The translations under genes and the position numbers were made by a program. DNA of 64,000 bases, taken from NCBI GenBank assembly GCA_944321875.1, contig CALUMX010000009.1, positions 35,608 to 99,607 of the forward strand, given 5' to 3'. The notes beneath the pieces were generated by a model. The model ran no database searches, had not been told where the DNA came from, and worked only from the letters and a program-made list of their open reading frames with translations. Source of the stretch: an uncultured Muribaculaceae bacterium. GTDB lineage: Bacteria > Bacteroidota > Bacteroidia > Bacteroidales > Muribaculaceae. Shown piece after piece: positions 33,788 to 41,650 of the stretch (position 1 is its first letter; each line of letters begins with the position of its first letter).

Positions 33788-33818
33788 CAAAGATAGTGCA
33801 ATCGGAATTTAAAACAAA
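33788..33818 (-). promoter_or_regulatory. Promoter of the TPR/barrel operon
   Basis: Minus-strand TTTG (33815-33818), 19-base spacer, TATCTTTG (33788-33795), 26 bases before the ATG. Confidence 0.75.
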
Positions 33819-33825
33819 GTTTTGG

Positions 33826-33856
33826 TTTGCGTGATTTCCCATATTTTGTAATTTTG
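33826..33856 (+). promoter_or_regulatory. Promoter of the double-DTG protease gene
   Basis: TTTG (33826-33829), 19-base spacer, TAATTTTG (33849-33856). It is back-to-back with the TPR promoter, the two -33 boxes being 7 bases apart. Confidence 0.75.
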
Positions 33857-33883
33857 AATAATATAAATCCAAATTGGAATAAA

Positions 33884-35173
33884 ATGATGAAACGAATTTT
33901 TAGCCTACTTATCCTTGCCGTTGCCTTGTTGGTCGGAAGTGGCAATACCGCGGCGCAGACTGTCGCTGACCAGAAATTGGGAGAACTGCTCAATGAAGGC
34001 GACCTGTTTCAGCTGCGGGAACAATATCCGCAATTGAAGGATTCCGTCAGTCTGGAAATGCTCCGTCTGATGGCCGAGGCGCAGACAGGCATCGGTTTCA
34101 ACCGCCTTGACCGGGCCGCTTCGGCGCTCGATTCTCTCCTGCAATCGCATCAGGAAGCCCTCGGCGTGCAGAACTCGGTCGGGTTGGCCGCCCTGCGGGC
34201 GATGAATCTGCTGAACCTCGGGCTTTATGCCGAGGCCGGAGAGGCTGGCGGTGATTTGGTGGAGGCCTTGAAGGGGCAGTTGCCGTTTGAGTCGCTTTAC
34301 AGTTTTCTCTTTATCCAGCGTGTCGGAGAAGCTCTTGCCGATACGCCGAAACCCTATCTGGAGCGTCCTGACCACGATGTTGAGGTGGCGATGAAGTGCG
34401 ACAAGGTGGGGAGGGGACACCATCTTTACCTGCCGGTGGAAGTGAACGGCGTGACGCGCGATTTCATTTTCGATACCGGCTGCTCGTTCGGCAACTTCGT
34501 GTCGGAGGAATATGCGCGGGAGGCCGGGTTGACCATCGTGGCCGACTCTGTGCCCGTTTCCGGCATGACTGTCGGTTTCGTGAAACTGGCGACTGCCAAG
34601 GAGTTGAAGATTGGCGAGCTGACTTACCATAATCCCGTTTTCATGGTAGCTCCCCGCGATGAGGAGGTGGACAGCGTGTTTGCGTTTGACGGCGTGCTGG
34701 GCTATCATTTCATCAGTGACGCACGGGAAGTTGTAATCGACAACGAACGGGGCGTGTGCCGTTTCCCTGTCAAAATATCGGAGGGCGAGCCGAATATGTA
34801 TCTGTCGTCCAATACGCCTCAGGTGCGGATTGATTACGGAGGTCGGGCGTTGGACCTTGTGTTTGATACGGGCAATGTGAAAACCGACTTGGGTAAGGGG
34901 TTTGCGGAATGTTTCCCGGAGGCAGTTGCAGGATTGAAGGAGCAGGATGCCCGCCGAGGCGGTTTTGGCGGCATGCAGAACGTGAAGGCAGTCGTCCTGC
35001 CTGAATTCCGCTTTTCCGTTGGCGGCCGTACTGTCGTACTCCGTGACACGGAGGTGATTACGGACGCATCCGGTAACAGCCAGCTTTTCAGCGGGTCGCT
35101 GGGTGCGGATTTTGTCCTGGCGTTCAAGCGGCTGACCATCAATTATGAGAATATGTTCGTCAGGGGCGAATAA
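33884..35173 (+). CDS. Secreted retropepsin-like protease with two DTG motifs
   Basis: 430 residues; signal peptide ends near residue 25 (N-T-A-A-Q). Residues 30-160 are helical and TPR-like (L-G-E-L-L-N-E-G-D-L-F, A-S-A-L-D-S-L-L). Two retropepsin-like halves follow, each with a full active-site triad: F-I-F-D-T-G-C-S (DTG 197-199) and L-V-F-D-T-G-N-V (DTG 328-330), with L-G-Y-H-F-I and L-G-A-D-F-V after them. Having both aspartates in one chain, as in pepsin, is unusual for this bacterial group, where one is often lost. Two ATGs lie at 33884 and 33887. Monocistronic. Confidence 0.82.
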   Translation: MMKRIFSLLILAVALLVGSGNTAAQTVADQKLGELLNEGDLFQLREQYPQLKDSVSLEMLRLMAEAQTGIGFNRLDRAASALDSLLQSHQEALGVQNSVGLAALRAMNLLNLGLYAEAGEAGGDLVEALKGQLPFESLYSFLFIQRVGEALADTPKPYLERPDHDVEVAMKCDKVGRGHHLYLPVEVNGVTRDFIFDTGCSFGNFVSEEYAREAGLTIVADSVPVSGMTVGFVKLATAKELKIGELTYHNPVFMVAPRDEEVDSVFAFDGVLGYHFISDAREVVIDNERGVCRFPVKISEGEPNMYLSSNTPQVRIDYGGRALDLVFDTGNVKTDLGKGFAECFPEAVAGLKEQDARRGGFGGMQNVKAVVLPEFRFSVGGRTVVLRDTEVITDASGNSQLFSGSLGADFVLAFKRLTINYENMFVRGE

Positions 35174-35195
35174 GCGGTATGCTTCAACTTGTAAG

Positions 35196-35252
35196 GCGGC
35201 AGCGGCCGGTATCTCAGAGTGGGATGCCGGCCGCTGCCGTTGTTCGTTTTTA
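35196..35252 (+). terminator. Terminator after the double-DTG protease gene
   Basis: GGCAGCGGCCGG and CCGGCCGCTGCC pair around a loop with a few further pairs, followed by a T-rich tail. Confidence 0.75.
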
Positions 35253-35276
35253 CAGCGGAAGGGCAAAAACGGGGAA

Positions 35277-35284
35277 TAATTTTG
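35277..35284 (+). promoter_or_regulatory. Candidate -7 box of the capsid-like operon
   Basis: TAATTTTG 26 bases before the ATG at 35310; no TTG at a usual distance. Confidence 0.4.
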
Positions 35285-35309
35285 CAGTGTAATCAAAAAC
35301 ACAGGTATT

Positions 35310-35678
35310 ATGGGAAATGAAACAAATGAAACCAATGAAAAGCCGGCAACACAACGTCAATGGCCGGGGGAGGACGCATGGCTACGCTATCTGGCCGACC
35401 GTCATCCTGACGATGAAGCCTCGCTTGAGGCGATGAGCCGGCTGATGGGCGCGGAGGGTGACGAGGGCGAGTTGCTCGATGTGATTTACAAGGGTCTGCA
35501 TGCCGAGGAGAACGTGCGGAAAGCCGAAGAGGCTGCCTATCTGAAAGGTCGGAACGAAAACATCGAGATGCGTCGGCTGGAGCAGGCCGGACGAGAGCCG
35601 ACGGATGACGGAGGACATCCGGAACAGGAGTCGGACTTGCTGTTTCTCAGTCATCTGCGCCAGAGCGTCTGGGACTAA
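35310..35678 (+). CDS. Small acidic protein upstream of the capsid-like gene
   Basis: 122 residues, hydrophilic and strongly acidic, predicted mostly helical with a heptad-like stretch around 65-90 (A-E-E-N-V-R-K-A-E-E-A-A-Y-L-K). No signal peptide. The part A-W-L-R-Y-L-A-D-R-H-P-D-D-E-A-S-L-E-A-M resembles small proteins found next to capsid genes in Bacteroidales prophages, which suggests a scaffold or head-related role, but that is inference. It is followed 32 bases later by the capsid-like gene, in the same direction. Confidence 0.6.
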   Translation: MGNETNETNEKPATQRQWPGEDAWLRYLADRHPDDEASLEAMSRLMGAEGDEGELLDVIYKGLHAEENVRKAEEAAYLKGRNENIEMRRLEQAGREPTDDGGHPEQESDLLFLSHLRQSVWD

Positions 35679-35710
35679 TCAATCTATTACCTTACAATCT
35701 TATTACCAAC

Positions 35711-37117
35711 ATGAACAACACAAGTATTTTTGAGAAAATGAGAAACGCAGCCTCCGGGTTGCTGACTGTGAGAAATTTGGCTGTGGTGACGGCCGCTGTA
35801 CTTTTCTTCCTGTTTTTGTCGGATTGCAGTGGCGGAGGTGTCGCTCTGGCAATGGCTGCCGTGACCGGCGTGGCGGGAGGCAGACACGTCGCAGCCGAGC
35901 CGCTGACCACCGACCTCACCCGTGAGCTGTCGCCCGACCTGCTGCTCAACGAAATTGACCGCCGCATCGTGAAAATCCGTCCGATGGCCACTCCCATCGA
36001 CCAGCTTTCCCGCTGGGCAGGCGCGAAGAAGGCCGGAAGCATGATTGTGGATTACTATTCGGTTGATACGCGTCCCACGGTGTCGAAAGTGACGAAGGAG
36101 CATACCTGGGACGGCGACTCGATGGGGAACAACGTGGTGCAGCTTAAGGTGGAAAACGCGGAGGTGTTTGAGCCGTCGGAAACGGTGCTCGTGAAGGGTG
36201 TGCATGGTTATGAGCCTGACGGGCAGACAGAGAGCAACCATGACCTGGTGCTCTATGTGGTGGGCAAGGACAAGTCGGCGGGGTCGCTGAGTGTGATTGC
36301 CGTGAACGGCTTGAAGGACGGAGAAACGGAGAATTGTGTGCCGACGATACCGCTCGACAGCGTACTGGTGCGCATGGGACGCGCCGCCTCGGAGCTGGAC
36401 GTGCAGACAGCCCAGTTTGAGGCCCTGCCGAAAAAGGCACAGAACTATTGCCAGATTTTCAAGATGCAGATAGAGCAGAGCACGCTCCAGCGTATCGCCA
36501 ACAAGGAAGTGGGGTGGACATTCAGCGACCAGGAAGAGGCTGCCGTCTACGATATGCGTCTCGGAATGGAGAAGAATTATCTGTTTGGTGTCAAGGCCCG
36601 CATTTCCGACCCGGAGAAAAACGACACCGTATTGCTCACGGGCGGCATCTGGCATCAGGCCGGCGGGGAGTTTACCTATAAGAAGGGCGAGCTGAACCAG
36701 AATGCCGTCATCTCGATGATGCGCCAGGCCTTTACGGGTAATGCCGGCACGAAGCGCAAGGTGCTGATTGGCGGTTCCGGTCTGATAGAGCAGTTGAACC
36801 AGCTCGACTCCACGAAGGTGGTGATGGCCGGGGAGAGCATCGTGAAGTGGGGAATTGATTTCAGCGAGATGCGCTCGAAGTTCGGCCGCCTTTACGTTCT
36901 ACTGTCGGAAGTGTTTGACGAGTGCGGCATGGAGAACAACGGTATGATAATCGACCCTGAATATCTGCAGAAGTACAGCCACATTCCGTTTACGACCGAG
37001 CAGCTTAACCTGAAGCAGGCCGGCGTGCGCAACACCGACGCCATCGTTCTCACGGAGGCTTCCTGCATGACGCTCCGTTATCCGAAGGCCCATCTGCGCA
37101 TCGTCTGCAACGGATAG
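35711..37117 (+). CDS. HK97-fold major-capsid-like protein with hydrophobic N-terminus
   Basis: 468 residues. Residues 20-38 and 42-58 are hydrophobic, then A-A-E-P-L-T-T-D-L-T-R starts a soluble region resembling phage major capsid proteins of the SU10/DUF5309 type: I-V-K-I-R-P-M-A-T-P-I-D-Q-L-S-R (near 90-105), an E-loop-like segment, V-Y-D-M-R-L-G-M-E-K-N-Y-L-F-G-V-K, V-L-I-G-G-S-G-L, I-I-D-P-E-Y-L, and the final A-I-V-L-T-E-A-S-C-M-T-L-R-Y-P-K-A-H, which fits the C-terminal signature of that family. No portal, terminase, protease or tail gene is nearby, so it is a remnant or a domesticated shell protein. The hydrophobic start is unusual for a capsid. I am fairly sure of the fold, not of the function. 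Confidence 0.6.
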   Translation: MNNTSIFEKMRNAASGLLTVRNLAVVTAAVLFFLFLSDCSGGGVALAMAAVTGVAGGRHVAAEPLTTDLTRELSPDLLLNEIDRRIVKIRPMATPIDQLSRWAGAKKAGSMIVDYYSVDTRPTVSKVTKEHTWDGDSMGNNVVQLKVENAEVFEPSETVLVKGVHGYEPDGQTESNHDLVLYVVGKDKSAGSLSVIAVNGLKDGETENCVPTIPLDSVLVRMGRAASELDVQTAQFEALPKKAQNYCQIFKMQIEQSTLQRIANKEVGWTFSDQEEAAVYDMRLGMEKNYLFGVKARISDPEKNDTVLLTGGIWHQAGGEFTYKKGELNQNAVISMMRQAFTGNAGTKRKVLIGGSGLIEQLNQLDSTKVVMAGESIVKWGIDFSEMRSKFGRLYVLLSEVFDECGMENNGMIIDPEYLQKYSHIPFTTEQLNLKQAGVRNTDAIVLTEASCMTLRYPKAHLRIVCNG

Positions 37118-37146
37118 CGGCTCGCCGGAAGGCGGATGTAAAAGAA

Positions 37147-37183
37147 AGCGGGTCAGCATCGCGATAGGTGATGCTGACCCGCT
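37147..37183. terminator. Terminator between the capsid-like and rubrerythrin genes
   Basis: AGCGGGTCAGCATC pairs with GATGCTGACCCGCT; it lies between convergent stop codons and is followed by a T-rich stretch. Confidence 0.8.
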
Positions 37184-37206
37184 CTTCTATTGGGTTACGT
37201 TTTTTA

Positions 37207-37749
37207 TTAGTAGTTAGTCTTGCGGAGTTCGAAGTAGGATTGCGGGTGCTCGCAAACCGGGCAAACCTTCGGAGCTTCCTTGCCGAAGTGGATGTGTCCG
37301 CAGTTGAGGCACTGCCAGAAGCTGTCGCCCTCGCTTGAGAATACCACCTTGTCGTTGATGTTCTTCAGGAGCTTGCGGTAGCGTTCCTCGTGTTCCTTCT
37401 CGATTGCGCCTACTGCCTCGAAGAGGTATGCGATGTGGTCGAAACCTTCCTCGCGTGCTTCCTTCGCAAAGGTAGCGTACATGTCAGTCCATTCGTAGTT
37501 TTCGCCGTTGGCAGCATCCTCGAGATTTTCCATTGTTCCGGGCACTGCGCCGCCGTGAAGGAGCTTGAACCAGATTTTCGCATGCTCGCGCTCGTTGCCT
37601 GCAGTTTCAAGGAAGATGTTGGCGATTTGCACATATCCGTCCTTCTTCGCCTTTGAAGCGTAGTATGTATACTTGTTAGTAGCTTGTGATTCACCTGCGT
37701 AAGCAGCCATCAAGTTTTTTTCTGTCTTAGTTCCTTTCAGTTCTTTCAT
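37207..37749 (-). CDS. Rubrerythrin
   Basis: 180 residues from the ATG at 37749. The N-terminal four-helix domain holds the di-iron ligands ([30 protein letters not shown]), and the C-terminus a rubredoxin-like Fe(Cys)4 site (C-L-N-C-G, C-P-V-C). Rubrerythrin reduces hydrogen peroxide in the cytoplasm of anaerobes, taking electrons from NADH via rubredoxin-type partners. Upstream starts in the same frame lie in the AT-rich leader and are not used. No partner gene is adjacent. Confidence 0.93.
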   Translation of the reverse strand: MKELKGTKTEKNLMAAYAGESQATNKYTYYASKAKKDGYVQIANIFLETAGNEREHAKIWFKLLHGGAVPGTMENLEDAANGENYEWTDMYATFAKEAREEGFDHIAYLFEAVGAIEKEHEERYRKLLKNINDKVVFSSEGDSFWQCLNCGHIHFGKEAPKVCPVCEHPQSYFELRKTNY

Positions 37750-37899
37750 CTTTTTTATGGAGTTTGAAGTTAGTAAATATTTGAATTTGTTGGAAAACCG
37801 GAATTGCGGGTTCTTCACTTGATAATCGGTTTTCTATGATAGAAACGTTTTCGTTTTTTATTTTGTTTAATGGAAATTGAAAAAAACTTGCAGCATATA

Positions 37900-37933
37900 A
37901 AAAAGCCGGACAGGTTTTACTCTGTCCGGCCTT
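37900..37933 (-). terminator. Terminator of the Na/phosphate transporter gene
   Basis: A 10-bp stem (GCCGGACAG on the left, CTGTCCGGC on the right) with a T-run on the minus strand, 22 bases after the stop codon. Confidence 0.85.
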
Positions 37934-37954
37934 GTATGTAAGATAATCAGGTTC

Positions 37955-39772
37955 TTACTTCTTGTTATGCTCAAATTGAGCCTTGACGCCTTCCACCACA
38001 TTAATAATATAATCGCCGAGTTTCTCGCTCTCGTTGATGATATCCATGTAGTAGATACCTTCCTCATACGGATAAGCCTTGCGGTTCACGTTGTCGATGT
38101 TTTCAGCACGGAGGGCATTGCGGTAGTTGTTGATAGCGCGCTCCATATTGTAGGACTCGATGATGTCCTTCTCGCTGATGTTCTCGATGTCGCGGAGGAT
38201 GAGCAGCATGTTGTCAAGGGCATCGGACGCATATTTGAACATCGTGTCGATGTTCTCGTTGATGCTGTCGTCGAAGACGATGCCTGCCTCGTGCTGGCGT
38301 GTCATTGTGCGGGCCAGGTTGTTGCAGCTGTCGGCGATGCTTTCGATTTCGCTGACGATGCTGAGCATGGCAGAGATGTGGAGTTTACCCTCGTAGCTGA
38401 GTCGTCCGTCAACGACACGGTTCAGGTAGTTGGCAATCTCGATTTCCATGCGGTCGGAAATTTCCTCGTATTTTCCGATACGGGAGTAGAGGTTGTTGAA
38501 TTCCTCGGTGTCAGGCTTCGTGTGAGCAAGCGATTTCACCATGCCGAACATGCGGTTGATGCGTTCAGCATAGACGATAATCTCGCGTTGTGCCTGAGCG
38601 ATGTTGAGCTCGGAAGCGTTGAGCATACCGCGGGAGATGTATTTGAGCTGGAATTCGCTTTCTTCCTTGCTCTTTGTCTTGATGAGGAAGTCGGCAATCT
38701 TTACGAACAGCTTGGTCATCCAAATCATGATGGCAACGTTGACAAGGTTGAATGCCGTGTGGAAGATGGAAAGACCGAACGATACGGAGAATTGCAGAGA
38801 CGCCAGATGCGCCATTACCTCAGGAGCGGCTTTTCCGGCCACTACTTTCTGATAGAGGTCAGGAGAGGTAGTCTCCAGCTCGTTGAGATAGTTGAAGAGC
38901 GCGTGAGGGTCGCCGCCTCCGCCGATGTGTTGCGTAATCCAGGAGTTGAGGTCGACGAAAGGAATGAAGAATATCAAGGCCCAAAGCGTACCGAAGCAGT
39001 TGAACATGAGGTGGCCGAGCGCGGCTTTCTTGGCGGCCGTGTTGGCTCCGAGGGAGGCAATAATCGGAGTGATTGTCGTACCGATGTTGCTACCCAGCAC
39101 CATCGCGCAGGCGATGTCGAATGCAATCCATCCCTTGCTGCACATAATCAGGATGATGGCGAATGCAGCCGATGAGGATTGGATAATCATGGTCAGGATA
39201 ATACCCACGAAGAGGAAAATGAGCACGGAGCCGAATCCCATGGAGGCATATCCCTGCAGGAAGCTGAATATTTCAGGATTTGACTTCAGGTCGGGGACAT
39301 TGGCGTTGATGAACTCGAGGCCCATAAACAAAAAAGCGAAACCAATCATGAATTCAGAAAGCGACTTGTGGTTGCTTTTCTTGGAGAACATGAAAGGTAT
39401 CGCCAAACCAATCAAAGGAAGGACGAATGCTTCGACATTTACTTTGAATCCGAAAATTGTGATAATCCAGGAGGTGACAGTCGTACCGACGTTGGCACCC
39501 ATGATAACCGCCATGGAGTCGGCCAGCGACATCAAACCGGCGTTTACGAAGCTGACCACCATCACAGTGGACGCTGAAGAGGATTGGATTAATGCGGTGA
39601 TGAAAATACCGGTGATGAGACCTGCAAAACGGTTCTTGGTCATAGCCGACAGGATGTTGCGCATTCTGTCGCCTGCGACTTTCTGCAAGCCTTCACTCAT
39701 GATTTTCATTCCGTACAGAAACAATCCCACCGCTCCAATGAGCGTTAAGAAGTCAAATAGAGAATAGTCCAT
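37955..39772 (-). CDS. Na+/phosphate cotransporter family protein (NptA/YjbB type)
   Basis: 605 residues from the ATG at 39772. The N-terminal half has two copies of the Na/Pi repeat, each with the Q-S-S-S motif: L-I-Q-S-S-S-A-S-T-V and I-I-Q-S-S-S-A-A-F-A, and G-A-N-V-G-T-T-V-T and G-S-N-I-G-T-T-I-T. The C-terminal 200 residues are a PhoU-like helical domain (E-I-E-S-I-A-D-S-C-N-N-L-A-R). It imports or exports phosphate with Na+ across the inner membrane; the PhoU part suggests control by phosphate state. Its leader contains a run of nine C. Confidence 0.9.
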   Translation of the reverse strand: MDYSLFDFLTLIGAVGLFLYGMKIMSEGLQKVAGDRMRNILSAMTKNRFAGLITGIFITALIQSSSASTVMVVSFVNAGLMSLADSMAVIMGANVGTTVTSWIITIFGFKVNVEAFVLPLIGLAIPFMFSKKSNHKSLSEFMIGFAFLFMGLEFINANVPDLKSNPEIFSFLQGYASMGFGSVLIFLFVGIILTMIIQSSSAAFAIILIMCSKGWIAFDIACAMVLGSNIGTTITPIIASLGANTAAKKAALGHLMFNCFGTLWALIFFIPFVDLNSWITQHIGGGGDPHALFNYLNELETTSPDLYQKVVAGKAAPEVMAHLASLQFSVSFGLSIFHTAFNLVNVAIMIWMTKLFVKIADFLIKTKSKEESEFQLKYISRGMLNASELNIAQAQREIIVYAERINRMFGMVKSLAHTKPDTEEFNNLYSRIGKYEEISDRMEIEIANYLNRVVDGRLSYEGKLHISAMLSIVSEIESIADSCNNLARTMTRQHEAGIVFDDSINENIDTMFKYASDALDNMLLILRDIENISEKDIIESYNMERAINNYRNALRAENIDNVNRKAYPYEEGIYYMDIINESEKLGDYIINVVEGVKAQFEHNKK

Positions 39773-39809
39773 CAGAATGTAGATGTTTAAGAAAATGTTA
39801 TAAATAATT

Positions 39810-39818
39810 GGGGGGGGG
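39810..39818 (-). repeat. C9 homopolymer tract in the transporter leader
   Basis: Nine G on the plus strand (nine C in the transcript) between the -7 box and the ATG at 39772, probably within the first 15 transcribed bases. Confidence 0.8.
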
Positions 39819-39829
39819 TAAATCAACTA

Positions 39830-39837
39830 CAAAGTTA
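39830..39837 (-). promoter_or_regulatory. -7 box of the Na/phosphate transporter
   Basis: TAACTTTG on the minus strand; no clear TTG at the usual distance. Confidence 0.5.
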
Positions 39838-39922
39838 CATTAATTGAGGAAAATAAAAAATAAATAAAGGTTTTTTACAATTATTTATAGAAAACCCTTC
39901 GGCCTGACTGACAGGCAAAAAG

Positions 39923-39953
39923 AAACCGGCTCCAAATAGCTTGGAGCCGGTTT
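39923..39953 (-). terminator. metK terminator
   Basis: AACCGGCTCCAA pairs with TTGGAGCCGGTT, 28 bases after the metK stop codon, with a T-rich tail on the minus strand. Confidence 0.85.
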
Positions 39954-39980
39954 TCTAATCGCTGATGGGGAGGGGTTGGC

Positions 39981-41270
39981 TTACAGGCCGAACTCCTTCC
40001 GTATGTCGTCGACGCGGTCGAGTTTTTCCCAGGTGAAGAGCTCGACGGTCATAGTCTTGTCGCCGTTGTATTTTGAGTAGAAGGTCTTCTCTACGATTTC
40101 GTTCTTGCGTCCCATGTGTCCGTAGGCAGCCGTTTCCTGATAGATAGGCTGACGCAGCTTCAGGTCGCGCTCGATGGCAGCCGGGCGCATGTCGAACAGA
40201 CGGTTGATGCGGTCGGAGATTTCGGCATCCGACAAGTCAACTTTGGCTGTTCCGTAGGTGTTGACGCAGAGGCTTACCGGTTGAGCCACGCCGATGGCAT
40301 AGGCTACCTGCACAAGTGCCTCGTCGGCCAGGCCGGCAGCGACGATGTTCTTGGCGATGTGGCGAGCGGCATAGGCTGCGGAACGGTCCACCTTTGAAGG
40401 GTCCTTGCCGGAGAATGCGCCACCACCGTGGGCACCGCGTCCGCCGTAGGTGTCGACGATAATCTTACGGCCCGTCAGACCGGTGTCGCCGTGAGGACCA
40501 CCGATGACGAATTTGCCTGTCGGGTTGACGTGGAGAATCAGCTTGTCGTCAAACATGGCGCGGATATGCTCCGGAAGTTTGGCGATGACACGCGGCAGAA
40601 GAATGTTGCGCACGTCGTTGTAGATAGTGTCGAGCATCTGCTTGTCGGCCTCATCCTGAGCCTTTTGCGTAGCGTCAGCCGGAGCGATGAAGTCATCGTG
40701 CTGCGTACTTACGACAATGGTGTGGATGCGTACCGGATGGTTATGCTCGTCGTATTCCACCGTCACCTGGCTCTTGGAGTCGGGACGGAGGTAGGTCATT
40801 TGTTGCTTTTCGTTACGGATGGCTGAGAGCTCGCGCAGAATCATGTGCGCCAGGTCGAGCGTCAGCGGCATGTAGTTTTCCGTTTCGTTGCAGGCGTATC
40901 CGAACATCATGCCCTGGTCGCCGGCACCCTGGTCTTCCGCATTCTCGCGCTCTACGCCGCGGTTGATGTCGGCCGACTGCTCATGGATGGCCGAGAGGAC
41001 GCCGCAGGACTCCCCGTCAAATTTGTACTCACTCTTGTTGTAGCCGATGCCGTTGATGACGCGGCGGGCTGTCTCCATCAGGTCGATGTAGGCTTCCGAC
41101 TTGACCTCGCCGGCGATAACCACCTGGCCGGTAGTCACGAGCGTCTCACACGCCACTTTGGATGACGGGTCGTAGGCGAGAAGTTTGTCGACGATGGCAT
41201 CTGAAATCTGGTCAGCGACTTTGTCGGGATGACCTTCTGATACTGATTCTGAAGTAAATAGATAGTTCAT
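39981..41270 (-). CDS. metK: S-adenosylmethionine synthase
   Basis: 429 residues from the ATG at 41270. MetK makes SAM from methionine and ATP in the cytoplasm. The N-terminal [15 protein letters not shown] (ATP and metal binding), the [12 protein letters not shown] loop, D-T-G-L-T-G-R-K-I and [17 protein letters not shown] (substrate-binding) motifs are intact. It is longer than E. coli MetK (384) owing to inserts typical of Bacteroidota. The leader is about 120 bases with two hairpins. Confidence 0.96.
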   Translation of the reverse strand: MNYLFTSESVSEGHPDKVADQISDAIVDKLLAYDPSSKVACETLVTTGQVVIAGEVKSEAYIDLMETARRVINGIGYNKSEYKFDGESCGVLSAIHEQSADINRGVERENAEDQGAGDQGMMFGYACNETENYMPLTLDLAHMILRELSAIRNEKQQMTYLRPDSKSQVTVEYDEHNHPVRIHTIVVSTQHDDFIAPADATQKAQDEADKQMLDTIYNDVRNILLPRVIAKLPEHIRAMFDDKLILHVNPTGKFVIGGPHGDTGLTGRKIIVDTYGGRGAHGGGAFSGKDPSKVDRSAAYAARHIAKNIVAAGLADEALVQVAYAIGVAQPVSLCVNTYGTAKVDLSDAEISDRINRLFDMRPAAIERDLKLRQPIYQETAAYGHMGRKNEIVEKTFYSKYNGDKTMTVELFTWEKLDRVDDIRKEFGL

Positions 41271-41391
41271 TTTTCCAATTTGTTTTAAAAGTGGAACACA
41301 TGCATACCGGAAAACTGAGGGGAGAATTCGCAGTTTTAGCATTTTTTTAGGTGGTTGCAAGCAGCCAAATTTGTCCACACGGTTAATAAAT
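41271..41391 (-). other. metK 5' leader with two hairpins
   Basis: The leader contains GGCTGC-TT-GCAACC and AAAACTG...CAGTTTT stems and an A-rich stretch between them. I see no match to known SAM riboswitch cores; a regulatory role is possible only. Confidence 0.35.
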
Positions 41392-41397
41392 AGGTGG

Positions 41398-41429
41398 CAA
41401 AGATAGTGATTTTCTGTGGAAAAACCAAA
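41398..41429 (-). promoter_or_regulatory. metK promoter
   Basis: Minus-strand TTTG (41426-41429), 20-base spacer, TATCTTTG (41398-41405). Confidence 0.75.
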
Positions 41430-41544
41430 TCAAGACCTTAAATAATATAAAGGAAGAGAGGGGGATTGGATGGCTTTTTGAAGGGGATTACGGGGGCCTC
41501 TGGACCCCCTTCGGAGGGATGAGCAATAAAAATTAGCAAAAATA

Positions 41545-41574
41545 TTGCATTCTTCATAAAATTTGGTAACTTTG
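41545..41574 (+). promoter_or_regulatory. Promoter of the PpiD-like gene
   Basis: TTG (41545-41547), 19-base spacer, TAACTTTG (41567-41574), 76 bases before the ATG. A GC-rich hairpin (GGGGG at 41492-41496, CCCCC at 41505-41509) of unknown role lies just upstream. Confidence 0.7.
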
Positions 41575-41650
41575 CGTGCTGATTTGTATATCAATCCTAT
41601 TACCAAACAGTTAATTGATTACCGAAGAAAAATTAAAATTAAATAGATAA

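Noticed and set aside
33905..35335. 476-codon open frame on the minus strand
   Set aside because: Antisense to the double-DTG protease, which has a signal peptide, active-site motifs and its own promoter.
35310..37117. A complete prophage
   Set aside because: Only the capsid-like gene and a small neighbour look phage-related. No integrase, terminase, portal, tail or lysis gene and no attachment-site repeats were seen.
37967..39175. 402-codon open frame on the plus strand
   Set aside because: Antisense to the Na/phosphate transporter, which has full Q-S-S-S motifs and a terminator.
41271..41391. A SAM-II riboswitch before metK
   Set aside because: The leader has hairpins but not the pseudoknot core expected of SAM-II, so it is listed only as a structured leader.
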